Source: Spirosoma utsteinense (lineage in GTDB: Bacteria; Bacteroidota; Bacteroidia; Cytophagales; Spirosomataceae). From it: 64,000 nucleotides of DNA. The first letter of the stretch is position 1; each line of letters begins with the position of its first letter. Shown piece by piece: positions 23,853-31,621 of the stretch. The stretch spans positions 1 through 64,000 of the forward strand of contig NZ_VFIA01000009.1 of assembly GCF_014282275.1 (NCBI RefSeq), written 5' to 3'. A model generated the notes under the pieces. It was not told the DNA's origin. It saw nothing but the letters and a program-made list of their open reading frames with translations, and ran no database searches. A program made the translations under genes and the position numbers.

Positions 23853-25139
23853 GTGAACCTGAACCCTGACTTCATTGCCGATCATAACGCGGCTGGACAA
23901 ACCCAACATCAACGCAAGCTGTCGCCCTGGACCGATTCGGTTGAACAGGCCGAGGCTGTTATTCAGAAGCTGGTCGATTTTCAGATCGCCATTCCCAGCT
24001 GGGCGCTCGGTACGGGTGGTACGCGATTTGGCCGCTTCCCGGGTGGTGGTGAACCGCGTTCGCTGGAAGAGAAAATCGCCGATGTAGGCCTGTTGCATGC
24101 CCTAAACCGGGCCAGCGGTGCTATTTCGCTGCACATTCCCTGGGATATTCCAACCGATCCGCAGGCTACCAAACAACTGGCGGCCAGCTACGGTCTGGCT
24201 TTCGATGCCGTCAATTCCAATACATTTCAGGACCAGCCCGGCGAACCGGGCGATTCGCAGCTGAGCTATAAATTTGGTTCGTTGCAGCACGTCGACCCGG
24301 CCGTGCGTCGGCAGGCGATCGATCATAATATCGAAGTGATCCGGCATGGTGTGTCGCTGGGGTCCAAAGCGCTGACCGTCTGGCTCTCCGATGGCTCCTG
24401 CTTTCCCGGTCAGCTGAATTTCCGGAAGGCGTTCGAGCGGACGCTGAGCAGTTTGCAGGATATCTATGCCGCACTGCCCGACGACTGGAAGGTATTTGTT
24501 GAGTACAAAGCGTTTGAACCCAATTTCTATTCGATGACCGTTGGCGACTGGGGCAGCAGCTACCTATACGCCAACAAGCTGGGCCCTAAAGCCTATACAC
24601 TCGTCGATCTGGGCCACCACCTGCCCAACGCCAACATCGAACAGATCGTGGCGATTCTGCTGAACGAAGGTAAACTCGGCGGCTTCCACTTCAACGATTC
24701 CAAATACGGCGACGACGACCTGACGGCGGGCAGCATCAAACCTTACCAGCTATTCCTGATCTTCAACGAACTGATCGACGGTATGGACGCCCGCCAGATG
24801 AACCATGCGCAGGATCTGGGCTGGATGATCGACGCGAGTCATAACGTGAAAGATCCGCTCGAAGACCTGTTGCAGAGCGTGGAAGCCATTCAGCTGGCCT
24901 ACGCTCAGGCACTGCTCGTTGACCGGGCTGCGCTGGACGAAGCCCGCGACGCCAACGACGTAGTGCGGGCGCAGGAGATTTTACAGGATGCCTTCCGGAC
25001 CGATGTTCGGCCGCTGGTAGCTGAAGCACGGCTGCGCGCCGGTGGCGCGCTGAACCCGCTGGCCCTGTTCCGGCAGCTTACCGTGCGGCAGCAACTCATT
25101 GGCGAGCGGGGCGCAAAAACGGTAGCGACGGGATTATAA
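23853..25139 (+). CDS. rhaI: L-rhamnose isomerase (RhaI type)
   Basis: A 428-residue TIM-barrel sugar isomerase converting L-rhamnose to L-rhamnulose. It belongs to the Pseudomonas-type RhaI group rather than the E. coli RhaA type. Metal-site elements are seen in VFVEYKAFEP (Glu), LVDLGHHLP (Asp and His), and FHFNDSKYGDDD (His and Asp). The N-terminal segment has SWALGTGGTRFGRFPG. The start is a GTG at 23853, since no Met occurs before the conserved N-terminal region. The palindrome block immediately upstream could affect its expression. The next gene follows after 20 bases. Confidence 0.9.
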   Translation: MNLNPDFIADHNAAGQTQHQRKLSPWTDSVEQAEAVIQKLVDFQIAIPSWALGTGGTRFGRFPGGGEPRSLEEKIADVGLLHALNRASGAISLHIPWDIPTDPQATKQLAASYGLAFDAVNSNTFQDQPGEPGDSQLSYKFGSLQHVDPAVRRQAIDHNIEVIRHGVSLGSKALTVWLSDGSCFPGQLNFRKAFERTLSSLQDIYAALPDDWKVFVEYKAFEPNFYSMTVGDWGSSYLYANKLGPKAYTLVDLGHHLPNANIEQIVAILLNEGKLGGFHFNDSKYGDDDLTAGSIKPYQLFLIFNELIDGMDARQMNHAQDLGWMIDASHNVKDPLEDLLQSVEAIQLAYAQALLVDRAALDEARDANDVVRAQEILQDAFRTDVRPLVAEARLRAGGALNPLALFRQLTVRQQLIGERGAKTVATGL

Positions 25140-25159
25140 AAAAAGAATCATCAACACTC

Positions 25160-26623
25160 ATGCCTACGCCTGTTATCGCCATTGCTGACGTTGGCAAGAC
25201 CAACAAAAAGCTGTTTCTGTTCGACCGACAGTATCAGATCGTGTGGGAGCGGACCGAGCAGTTTTCCGAAACGGTCGATGACGACGGCGAAGCCTGCGAA
25301 GACCTTCAGCGGCTGAGTCAGTGGCTGTTGTCGGCCGTGCGCGAGGTACTGACCCTGCCCGAGTATGAGGTGCAGGCGCTGAACTTCTCGACCTACGGCG
25401 CGAGCCTTGTGTATCTGGACGCCGAAGGCCGTACCGTAGGCAACCTCTACAACTACCTGAAACCCTATCCGGACTGGATTCGGCAGCAGTTCTACGACCG
25501 CTACGGCGCGCCCGATGTGCTGTCGGTACAAACGGCATCGCCCGCGCTCAACAGCCTGAACTCGGGATTAATGCTGTATCGGATCAAGTACGACAAGCCG
25601 CGGCTGTTCCGGCGTATCTGGTATGCGCTCCACCTGCCGCAGTACATGAGTTACCTCATCACCCGCCAGATGCTGAGCGACCTGACCAGTATCGGGTGCC
25701 ATACCATGCTCTGGGATTTCGAGAAGCATCGGTACCACGACTGGGTCGTTTCCGAAGGCTTCGATAAATTGATGGGGAGCCTCTTTCCCGCCGATAAAGC
25801 CATGAAAGCTTTCATGGTGGGTGGCGATACGGCCGATGGACAACCTCGTGATCTACGCGTGGGCGTGGGCCTCCACGACTCGTCGGCCGCGCTAATTCCC
25901 TATCTGGCCAGTTTTGGTGAGTCGAGTGATGGGGCTGCTGCGTCGCCTTTTGTGTTGATTTCGACGGGAACCTGGTGCATCAGCATGAATCCGTTTACAA
26001 GTCAGCCGCTCACCGCTGAAGAACTGCAGTATGACTGCCTGTGCTTTCTGACCTACAAAGGCCAGCGCGTGAAAGCCGCGCGGCTCTTCGCGGGTTTCGA
26101 GCACGAGCAGCAAACGAAACGGCTGGCCGACCATTTTGGCGTGGCGGTCGACTATTACAAACAGGTACGCTACAATGCCAGCCTGATTCAGCAACTTCAG
26201 CAGACAACGGTGCCGCTGCAACCGGTCGAGGAAGGGCTGATTCCCGCTGCGGTGCTGGCGTCGCTGGCTGGGTCGCCCTTTGGCGACCGGGATCTGACGC
26301 AGTTCGACGACTACGAAACTGCCTACCACCAGTTCATGCTGGACCTGATGGGTGGGCAACTTATTTCGACAGCGCTGGTGTTACCACCCGAAGGGTCTGC
26401 GTCGGCTGAAGATGCGGTTACGCGTATTTTCGTGGATGGTGGATTCAGCAAAAATCCCATTTACATGAACCTGCTGGCGGCCGCTTTTCCCGACAAGGAA
26501 GTGTGGGCGGCCTCCGTAGCGCAGGCGACGGCGCTGGGCGCGGCCCTCTCGTTTCATGACCAGTGGAATCCGTTGCCCGTACCGCCAAACTTGATTACCC
26601 TAACCCGTTATACAGCATCCTGA
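25160..26623 (+). CDS. FGGY-family kinase, probable L-rhamnulokinase
   Basis: A 487-residue sugar kinase of the FGGY family. The N-terminal nucleotide loop is AIADVGKTNKKLFLFD, the central phosphate-2 region is FVLISTGTWCISMNP, and the adenosine region is IFVDGGFSKNPIYMNLL, with a late VWAASVAQATALGAAL. Its place between rhamnose isomerase and lactate-utilisation genes implies L-rhamnulose as substrate, giving rhamnulose-1-phosphate for the aldolase. It is divergent from E. coli RhaB, as is usual in Bacteroidota rhamnose loci, so substrate assignment rests mainly on context. Confidence 0.85.
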   Translation: MPTPVIAIADVGKTNKKLFLFDRQYQIVWERTEQFSETVDDDGEACEDLQRLSQWLLSAVREVLTLPEYEVQALNFSTYGASLVYLDAEGRTVGNLYNYLKPYPDWIRQQFYDRYGAPDVLSVQTASPALNSLNSGLMLYRIKYDKPRLFRRIWYALHLPQYMSYLITRQMLSDLTSIGCHTMLWDFEKHRYHDWVVSEGFDKLMGSLFPADKAMKAFMVGGDTADGQPRDLRVGVGLHDSSAALIPYLASFGESSDGAAASPFVLISTGTWCISMNPFTSQPLTAEELQYDCLCFLTYKGQRVKAARLFAGFEHEQQTKRLADHFGVAVDYYKQVRYNASLIQQLQQTTVPLQPVEEGLIPAAVLASLAGSPFGDRDLTQFDDYETAYHQFMLDLMGGQLISTALVLPPEGSASAEDAVTRIFVDGGFSKNPIYMNLLAAAFPDKEVWAASVAQATALGAALSFHDQWNPLPVPPNLITLTRYTAS

Positions 26624-26675
26624 CAAACCGATTTATTCCTGAGAAGTACATCATTTGTCAATCGCTCTTTACGCC

Positions 26676-27419
26676 ATGACCGTAGGCTTATTCATTCCCT
26701 GTTACGTCGATCAGTTTTACCCGCAGGTGGCCATTGCTACGCTCGAATTGCTGGAAAAACTAGGTCAGACGGTGGTTTTCCCCAAAGGCCAGACCTGCTG
26801 TGGACAACCCATGGCTAATTCTGGATTTGCGCATCTAACACAACCGTTAAACGAGCGGTTTGTCGATCAGTTCGGAACCGTCGATTACGTGGTGTGCCCC
26901 TCGGGTAGCTGTACGCTGCACCTCAAAGAGCACCTCCACAGCCAGACCAGCGAATCTACTGCGACGGCCATCCGGCAGCACGTCTACGAACTGACCGAAT
27001 TCATCACCGATGTATTGAAGGTCGAGTCGATACCGGCGCGCTTTCCCTACCGGGTGGGTATGCACCAGAGCTGCCACGGTCAGCGGGGGCTGCACCTGTC
27101 GCAGATGAGTGAGCTGAATGCGCCCATGTACTCAAAGCCGGGAAGGCTGCTGAGTCAGGTGAAAGATATTGACATTGTCACGCTCGACCGGCCCGACGAG
27201 TGCTGCGGCTTCGGGGGTACATTCTGCGTGCTGGAAGAAGCGGTATCGGCCAAGATGGGTAAAGACCGTGTGGCCGATCACCTGCGGCACGGGGCCGATT
27301 ACATCACCGGCGTCGATATGTCGTGCCTGATGCATATGGAAGGGATTTTACGGCGGCAGGGCAGCAAAACGAAAGTGGTACACATTGCCGAGATACTGAA
27401 CCAAGGAGTAGCGAGTTAA
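26676..27419 (+). CDS. lutA: LutA, Fe-S subunit of L-lactate oxidation
   Basis: A 247-residue protein with two CCG domains: PKGQTCCGQP near residue 45 and DECCGFGGTF near 185, the cysteine motifs that hold Fe-S or bind heterodisulfide-type cofactors. Together with LutB and LutC it oxidises L-lactate to pyruvate. The ATG at 26676 (MTVGLFIPCYVDQ) is preferred, since family members start at this point; an in-frame TTG lies 7 codons earlier. LutB follows after 10 bases. The placement in a rhamnose operon fits with L-lactate as the product of the fused aldolase/dehydrogenase. Confidence 0.9.
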   Translation: MTVGLFIPCYVDQFYPQVAIATLELLEKLGQTVVFPKGQTCCGQPMANSGFAHLTQPLNERFVDQFGTVDYVVCPSGSCTLHLKEHLHSQTSESTATAIRQHVYELTEFITDVLKVESIPARFPYRVGMHQSCHGQRGLHLSQMSELNAPMYSKPGRLLSQVKDIDIVTLDRPDECCGFGGTFCVLEEAVSAKMGKDRVADHLRHGADYITGVDMSCLMHMEGILRRQGSKTKVVHIAEILNQGVAS

Positions 27420-27429
27420 CAACAAGCGT

Positions 27430-28794
27430 ATGACACAAGCACATCCTGAACTGGCCGAACGGTTCAATCTGGACGAAGAACGGGTGAACTGGCATGATGA
27501 AACCCTGTGGTTTGTCCGCCAGAAGCGCGACAAAGCGGCTCATACCCTGCCCGAATGGGAGGACCTCCGCGAAACGGCTTCGCAGATCAAACATAATGTT
27601 CTCGGTAATCTGGACACGTATCTGGCGGAGTTCGAAGCCAACGCGCTGGCCAATGGCGTACAGGTACACTGGGCCGCCGATGCCGCCGAACACAACCGGA
27701 TCGTCCTCGATATCCTTCGGGAAAATAAGGTGGACCGGATGGTCAAGAGCAAGTCCATGCTCACCGAAGAGTGCCACCTGAACGATTACCTCGGCGAACA
27801 GGGCATCGACGTGATCGACTCCGACCTCGGCGAACGTATTGTCCAGCTGGCGGGCGAAACGCCCAGCCATATCGTGCTGCCCTGTATCCACTGGAAGAAG
27901 GAAGAAATTGGCGTTTTGTTCCATAAGTACATGGGTACCGACGAAGGCTGCGCCGATCCGCAAATCCTGACGGGAGCGGCCCGCCTGCACCTGCGCGATA
28001 CCTTCCTGACCCGGCGCGTCGCCCTGACGGGCGTGAACTTCGCCATCGCCGAAACAGGCGAGTTCGTCGTCTGCACCAACGAAGGCAACGCCGATATGGG
28101 GGTGCACCTGGCCGACGTTCACATTGCCAGTATGGGTATCGAGAAGATCATTCCCCGGCGCGAACACCTGGGCGTGTTTCTGCGGCTGCTGGCCCGTTCG
28201 GCCACCGGCCAGCCGATTACCACCTATTCGAGCCACTTCCGGCAACCCCGGGCGGGCCAGACCATGCACCTGATTCTGGTCGACAATGGCCGTACGGTAC
28301 AATTAGGCCGCGAAGATTTCCGCAATTCGCTCAAATGTATCCGCTGCGGAGCCTGCATGAACACCTGCCCCGTATACCGGCGGAGTGGCGGACATAGCTA
28401 CCACAGCGCCATCAGTGGCCCCATCGGGTCGATACTGGCCCCGAACCTGGACATGAAAAAGCACGCCGATCTGCCGTTTGCGTCGACGCTTTGTGGTTCG
28501 TGTACCAATGTGTGCCCGGTCAAGATCGACATCCACCAGCAGCTTTATAAGTGGCGGCAGGTGCTGATGCAGGAAGGGGAGGCCACCACGGCCAAGACCG
28601 TAAGTATGCAGGCCATGAACACGGTGCTGAGCAACCACGGGCTGTATGCCGTTAGCGGCCGCATTGGCCGGACGCTCATGCGCTGGTTCCCGGGTCTGGT
28701 CAACAACAAGCTGAACCCCTGGTACAAACACCGCAACATGCCCGAGGCTCCCAAAGAGTCGTTTGGTGACTGGTATGCCAAAAACCGAAAGTAA
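27430..28794 (+). CDS. lutB: LutB, iron-sulfur protein of L-lactate oxidation
   Basis: A 454-residue protein. The N-terminal two thirds are a LUD-type domain (for example KSKSMLTEECHLNDYL and TGVNFAIAETGEFVVCTNEGN). The C-terminal third contains two [4Fe-4S] ferredoxin motifs, CIRCGACMNTCPVY and CGSCTNVCPVKIDI. The length and order match LutB/LldF. It acts with LutA, 10 bases upstream, and with LutC, which is separated from it by an inserted methyltransferase-like gene. Confidence 0.92.
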   Translation: MTQAHPELAERFNLDEERVNWHDETLWFVRQKRDKAAHTLPEWEDLRETASQIKHNVLGNLDTYLAEFEANALANGVQVHWAADAAEHNRIVLDILRENKVDRMVKSKSMLTEECHLNDYLGEQGIDVIDSDLGERIVQLAGETPSHIVLPCIHWKKEEIGVLFHKYMGTDEGCADPQILTGAARLHLRDTFLTRRVALTGVNFAIAETGEFVVCTNEGNADMGVHLADVHIASMGIEKIIPRREHLGVFLRLLARSATGQPITTYSSHFRQPRAGQTMHLILVDNGRTVQLGREDFRNSLKCIRCGACMNTCPVYRRSGGHSYHSAISGPIGSILAPNLDMKKHADLPFASTLCGSCTNVCPVKIDIHQQLYKWRQVLMQEGEATTAKTVSMQAMNTVLSNHGLYAVSGRIGRTLMRWFPGLVNNKLNPWYKHRNMPEAPKESFGDWYAKNRK

Positions 28795-28852
28795 GGTCAG
28801 GGCTGGTAGCTGTACTGAAGAAGTTAGCGTGTATTGTATAGAGTAAGCTCAA

Positions 28853-29647
28853 ATGAAACGTATTCAGTTAGTTGAGATTGAAGATCTTAATTGGTTTCCT
28901 GACTCGCTCAGGCAATGTATGACCCGACTCATTATCGTCATGCATAAGCTCCTGGGTTCGCAGCATGAATTGGCTGCGTTGATAAGCAGGGCACTCGTTC
29001 ATTCAGATAAACCAGCCATTATTGATTTGTGCTCGGGTAGCGGGGGACCTATGGCTGAGGTGTACAACCGGCTGAAAACGCAACCTCATCTGCAAAATCT
29101 AACGCTGACACTTACCGATCTGTATCCCCATCTTGAAACGGCCGACCGGATCAATAGTGAGGGAGGTTCCGGTATAAACTATCTGACAAAGTCGGTAAAC
29201 GCGGCTGATCTGGCTACTGAAAAAGTTGGCGTGAGAACGATGATCTGTAGTATGCACCACATGAAACCGACGGTAGCACACGACATATTGAGTGATGCGA
29301 AAGCAAACCGACAGCCTATTTGCCTGTTTGAAATAAGCGATAACAGCTTTCCGATCTGGCTTTGGTGGATGGTCATTCCAATGAATTTATTGATGGCCTT
29401 TTTTATCACCCCACTGGTGCGACCCATGACCTGGCAGCAGTTGGTTTTCACGTATCTGGTTCCAATCATACCGATCTGTTTTGCCTGGGATGGCGCTGTT
29501 TCGAACGCCCGCACCTACACGATAGCCGATATGAATGAATTGCTGGAAGGCTTACATACGGGCGATTACGTTTGGGAGACGGGTAAGGTGGGTGGTCTCT
29601 TAAAGAAACTCTACCTGCTGGGACTACCGATCGCATCACCGCAATAG
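28853..29647 (+). CDS. SAM-methyltransferase-like protein with membrane segments
   Basis: A 264-residue protein with a class I methyltransferase start: PAIIDLCSGSGGPMAEVY (about residues 53-70) is a good SAM-binding motif I, followed by LTLTLTDLYPH as motif II and TMICSMHHM in place of motif IV. The C-terminal third is hydrophobic, with WLWWMVIPMNLLMAFFI and WQQLVFTYLVPIIPICFAW as likely membrane or re-entrant segments. The substrate is unknown. It interrupts the otherwise conserved lutB-lutC order, with gaps of 58 and 117 bases, and its codons are visibly A+T-richer than its neighbours, so it may be a later insertion into the operon. Confidence 0.6.
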   Translation: MKRIQLVEIEDLNWFPDSLRQCMTRLIIVMHKLLGSQHELAALISRALVHSDKPAIIDLCSGSGGPMAEVYNRLKTQPHLQNLTLTLTDLYPHLETADRINSEGGSGINYLTKSVNAADLATEKVGVRTMICSMHHMKPTVAHDILSDAKANRQPICLFEISDNSFPIWLWWMVIPMNLLMAFFITPLVRPMTWQQLVFTYLVPIIPICFAWDGAVSNARTYTIADMNELLEGLHTGDYVWETGKVGGLLKKLYLLGLPIASPQ

Positions 29648-29764
29648 TAGCCATATGAGTGATGTATATGCTTGCCGACACGTACAAAAGCGACTATCCG
29701 CTAAACGCAGAACGGTGAGGGGAATGCCGGTACCACATACTACCTTCAACTCGGTATAGAACAG

Positions 29765-30430
29765 ATGACAACCCGCGATAAAATTCTACAGGCCGTCCGG
29801 CAGAACAAACCCGAATCAACGCCCCTGCCTGATCTGGCAGACCTGGCACGGCGCGCTCATGACCACTTTTCCGATGACGTCGTTCATCGGTTTGGCTCGA
29901 CGCTGTCGGGTATTGGCGGGCAGGTGGTGCCGGTAACCAGCTGGGCCGAAATCGAAACCTACGTCCAGCAGTATTTTACCGTTGGCAAGCACCGGATCAT
30001 TACCACCCTGCCGCAGCTGGCGGGCGTGGCCAGCACCGTCTGGAAAAGCGATATAGTAGACGAGTCGGTCGTTGTGGTCGATGCGCTGGGCGCGCTGCTG
30101 CCGCATACGCTGGCCGATGTGGAGCTGGCGATCATTACGGCCCACTTCGGTGTGGCCGAGAACGGATCGGTCTGGGTTACCGAGCCGCTGCTGGGTAGTA
30201 TCCAGAATAAACCCCTTCGGGCCGTACCGTTCATTCCGCAGCACCTGGCCGTCGTGCTGTCGGCCGAGGATCTGGTGCCGACCATGCATGACGCCTACAA
30301 GCGAATTGGGTCTGAAAATTATACCTTTGGCGTATTCATTGCCGGGCCCAGCAAAACCGCCGACATCGAGCAGTCGCTGGTGTTGGGTGCCCATGGCCCG
30401 AAAACGATGACGGTATTCCTGCTGGACTAA
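29765..30430 (+). CDS. lutC: LutC, LUD-domain subunit of L-lactate oxidation
   Basis: A 221-residue LUD-domain protein. The family lines VVVDALGALLPHTLADVELAIITAHFGVAENGS (around 98-130, quoted only by its parts ALGALLPH and FGVAENGSVWVTE) and the C-terminal FIAGPSKTADIEQSLVLGAHGP are clear. It completes the LutABC set for lactate-to-pyruvate oxidation. The regulator gene follows after 11 bases on the same strand. Confidence 0.9.
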   Translation: MTTRDKILQAVRQNKPESTPLPDLADLARRAHDHFSDDVVHRFGSTLSGIGGQVVPVTSWAEIETYVQQYFTVGKHRIITTLPQLAGVASTVWKSDIVDESVVVVDALGALLPHTLADVELAIITAHFGVAENGSVWVTEPLLGSIQNKPLRAVPFIPQHLAVVLSAEDLVPTMHDAYKRIGSENYTFGVFIAGPSKTADIEQSLVLGAHGPKTMTVFLLD

Positions 30431-30441
30431 TTCGATCTGTA

Positions 30442-31458
30442 ATGCTTCAGCGAATTGCGATAAACGATTTTTCGAGTACGCCTAAATACCTCCAGATTTA
30501 TAATTCGATTGTTGAGGGTATCAAGACCAAACAAATTGTCCCCGGCGATAAACTACCGTCGATCTTTGAGGTATGCGCCGAATTCGACGTGTCGAAGCGA
30601 ACGGTTGAGCGGGCATATGATCTGCTGAAGGAGAAGAAAGTAATCGAGTCGACGAAAGGCAAAGGTTCTTACATCAGCGATACGGAGATCGACCGGCAGA
30701 TGAACGTCTTTCTCCTGTTCAACAAGCTCAGCACCCATAAGAAACTTATTTACGACGCCTTCACGGAGGAGTTGGGGCCGGATGTGCCGATCGATTTTTT
30801 CGTGTATCACAACGACTTCCGCCTGTTCAAGAACATCCTGCTTAACCACGCCCACGGCTACACGCACTACGTCGTGATTGCCCACTTTTTCGAAGGAGGG
30901 CAGCGTGCCATGGATCTCATCAACACCCTGCCTAAACACAAGCTGGTGGTGATGGACAAGCTCATCGACGGGCTGACCGGCCGGTACTCGGCGGTGTACT
31001 AGGATTTCGAAAACGACCTGCACCAGTCCCTCACCGAAGCCCTGCCGCTTCTCCGTAAATACACGACGCTGAATATCCTGTTCCCGGCCAATTCGTATCA
31101 CCCCGAAGCCATTCTGAACGGGTTTTACCGGTTCTGCGCGGGCTACGGGTTTGGCGCACGGGTCATTAACGATATCGATAAAGTAGCTATCGAGCCGGGA
31201 AATGCCTTTATCAACCTCCGGGAAGAAGATCTGGTGATGCTTATCAAACGCATCAAAGACACCGCTTTACGGGTAGGCGAAGAAGTGGGGATTCTGTCGT
31301 ATAACGAAACGCTGGTGAAGGAACTGCTGCTTGATGGTATTACCGTAATATCGACCGATTTTGAACAAATGGGCCGGACGGCGGCTCAACTCGTGCAGGG
31401 CAACACCATCCGGCAAATTCGCAATCCGTTCCGGCTCATTGTCCGGCAATCGCTGTGA
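30442..31458 (+). pseudogene. GntR-type regulator interrupted by an in-frame amber codon
   Basis: The frame from 30442 encodes a GntR winged-helix domain (residues about 10-80, with KLPSIFEVCAEFDVSKRTVERAY as recognition region, quoted in part: SIFEVCAEFDVSKRT) followed by a LacI/periplasmic-binding-like sensor domain. A TAG at 31000-31002 (codon 187) stops it in the middle of the sensor domain, yet the same frame stays open to a TGA at 31456-31458, giving 338 codons in total, the usual length for this regulator type. The flanking residues RYSAVY-stop-DFENDL suggest a CAG to TAG change. It should control the rhamnose locus. Options are a null mutant, a sequencing error, read-through, or a functional truncated DNA-binding protein. 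Confidence 0.8.
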
Positions 31459-31535
31459 TTGGAAAGGGTGTAACTGGAGCTTTGCCAACGTTCTAAACGT
31501 TGGCAAAGCTCCAGTTACACCCTTTCCAATCACAG
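31453..31535. terminator. Perfect 38-bp inverted repeat at the gntR end
   Basis: Arms 31453-31490 and 31498-31535 are exact complements over 38 bases (starting CTGTGATTGGAAAGGG), and the 7-nt loop can pair two further bases. The left arm contains the gntR stop codon. No T run follows. It separates the catabolic operon from the GH78 gene and may act as terminator or processing site in either direction. Confidence 0.75.
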
Positions 31536-31573
31536 GTAGGCAAGTGTAGGTAAGTGTCCATAAAAGCAAACTT

Positions 31574-31581
31574 TACCTTTG
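31574..31581 (+). promoter_or_regulatory. Candidate -7 box for the GH78 gene
   Basis: TACCTTTG matches TAnnTTTG and lies 40 bases upstream of the ATG at 31622, just after the long inverted repeat. This supports a separate promoter for rhamnosidase and transporter. Confidence 0.45.
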
Positions 31582-31621
31582 TAGAGTGATATAATTCCGT
31601 AACACGAGCCTTTAGCTATTC

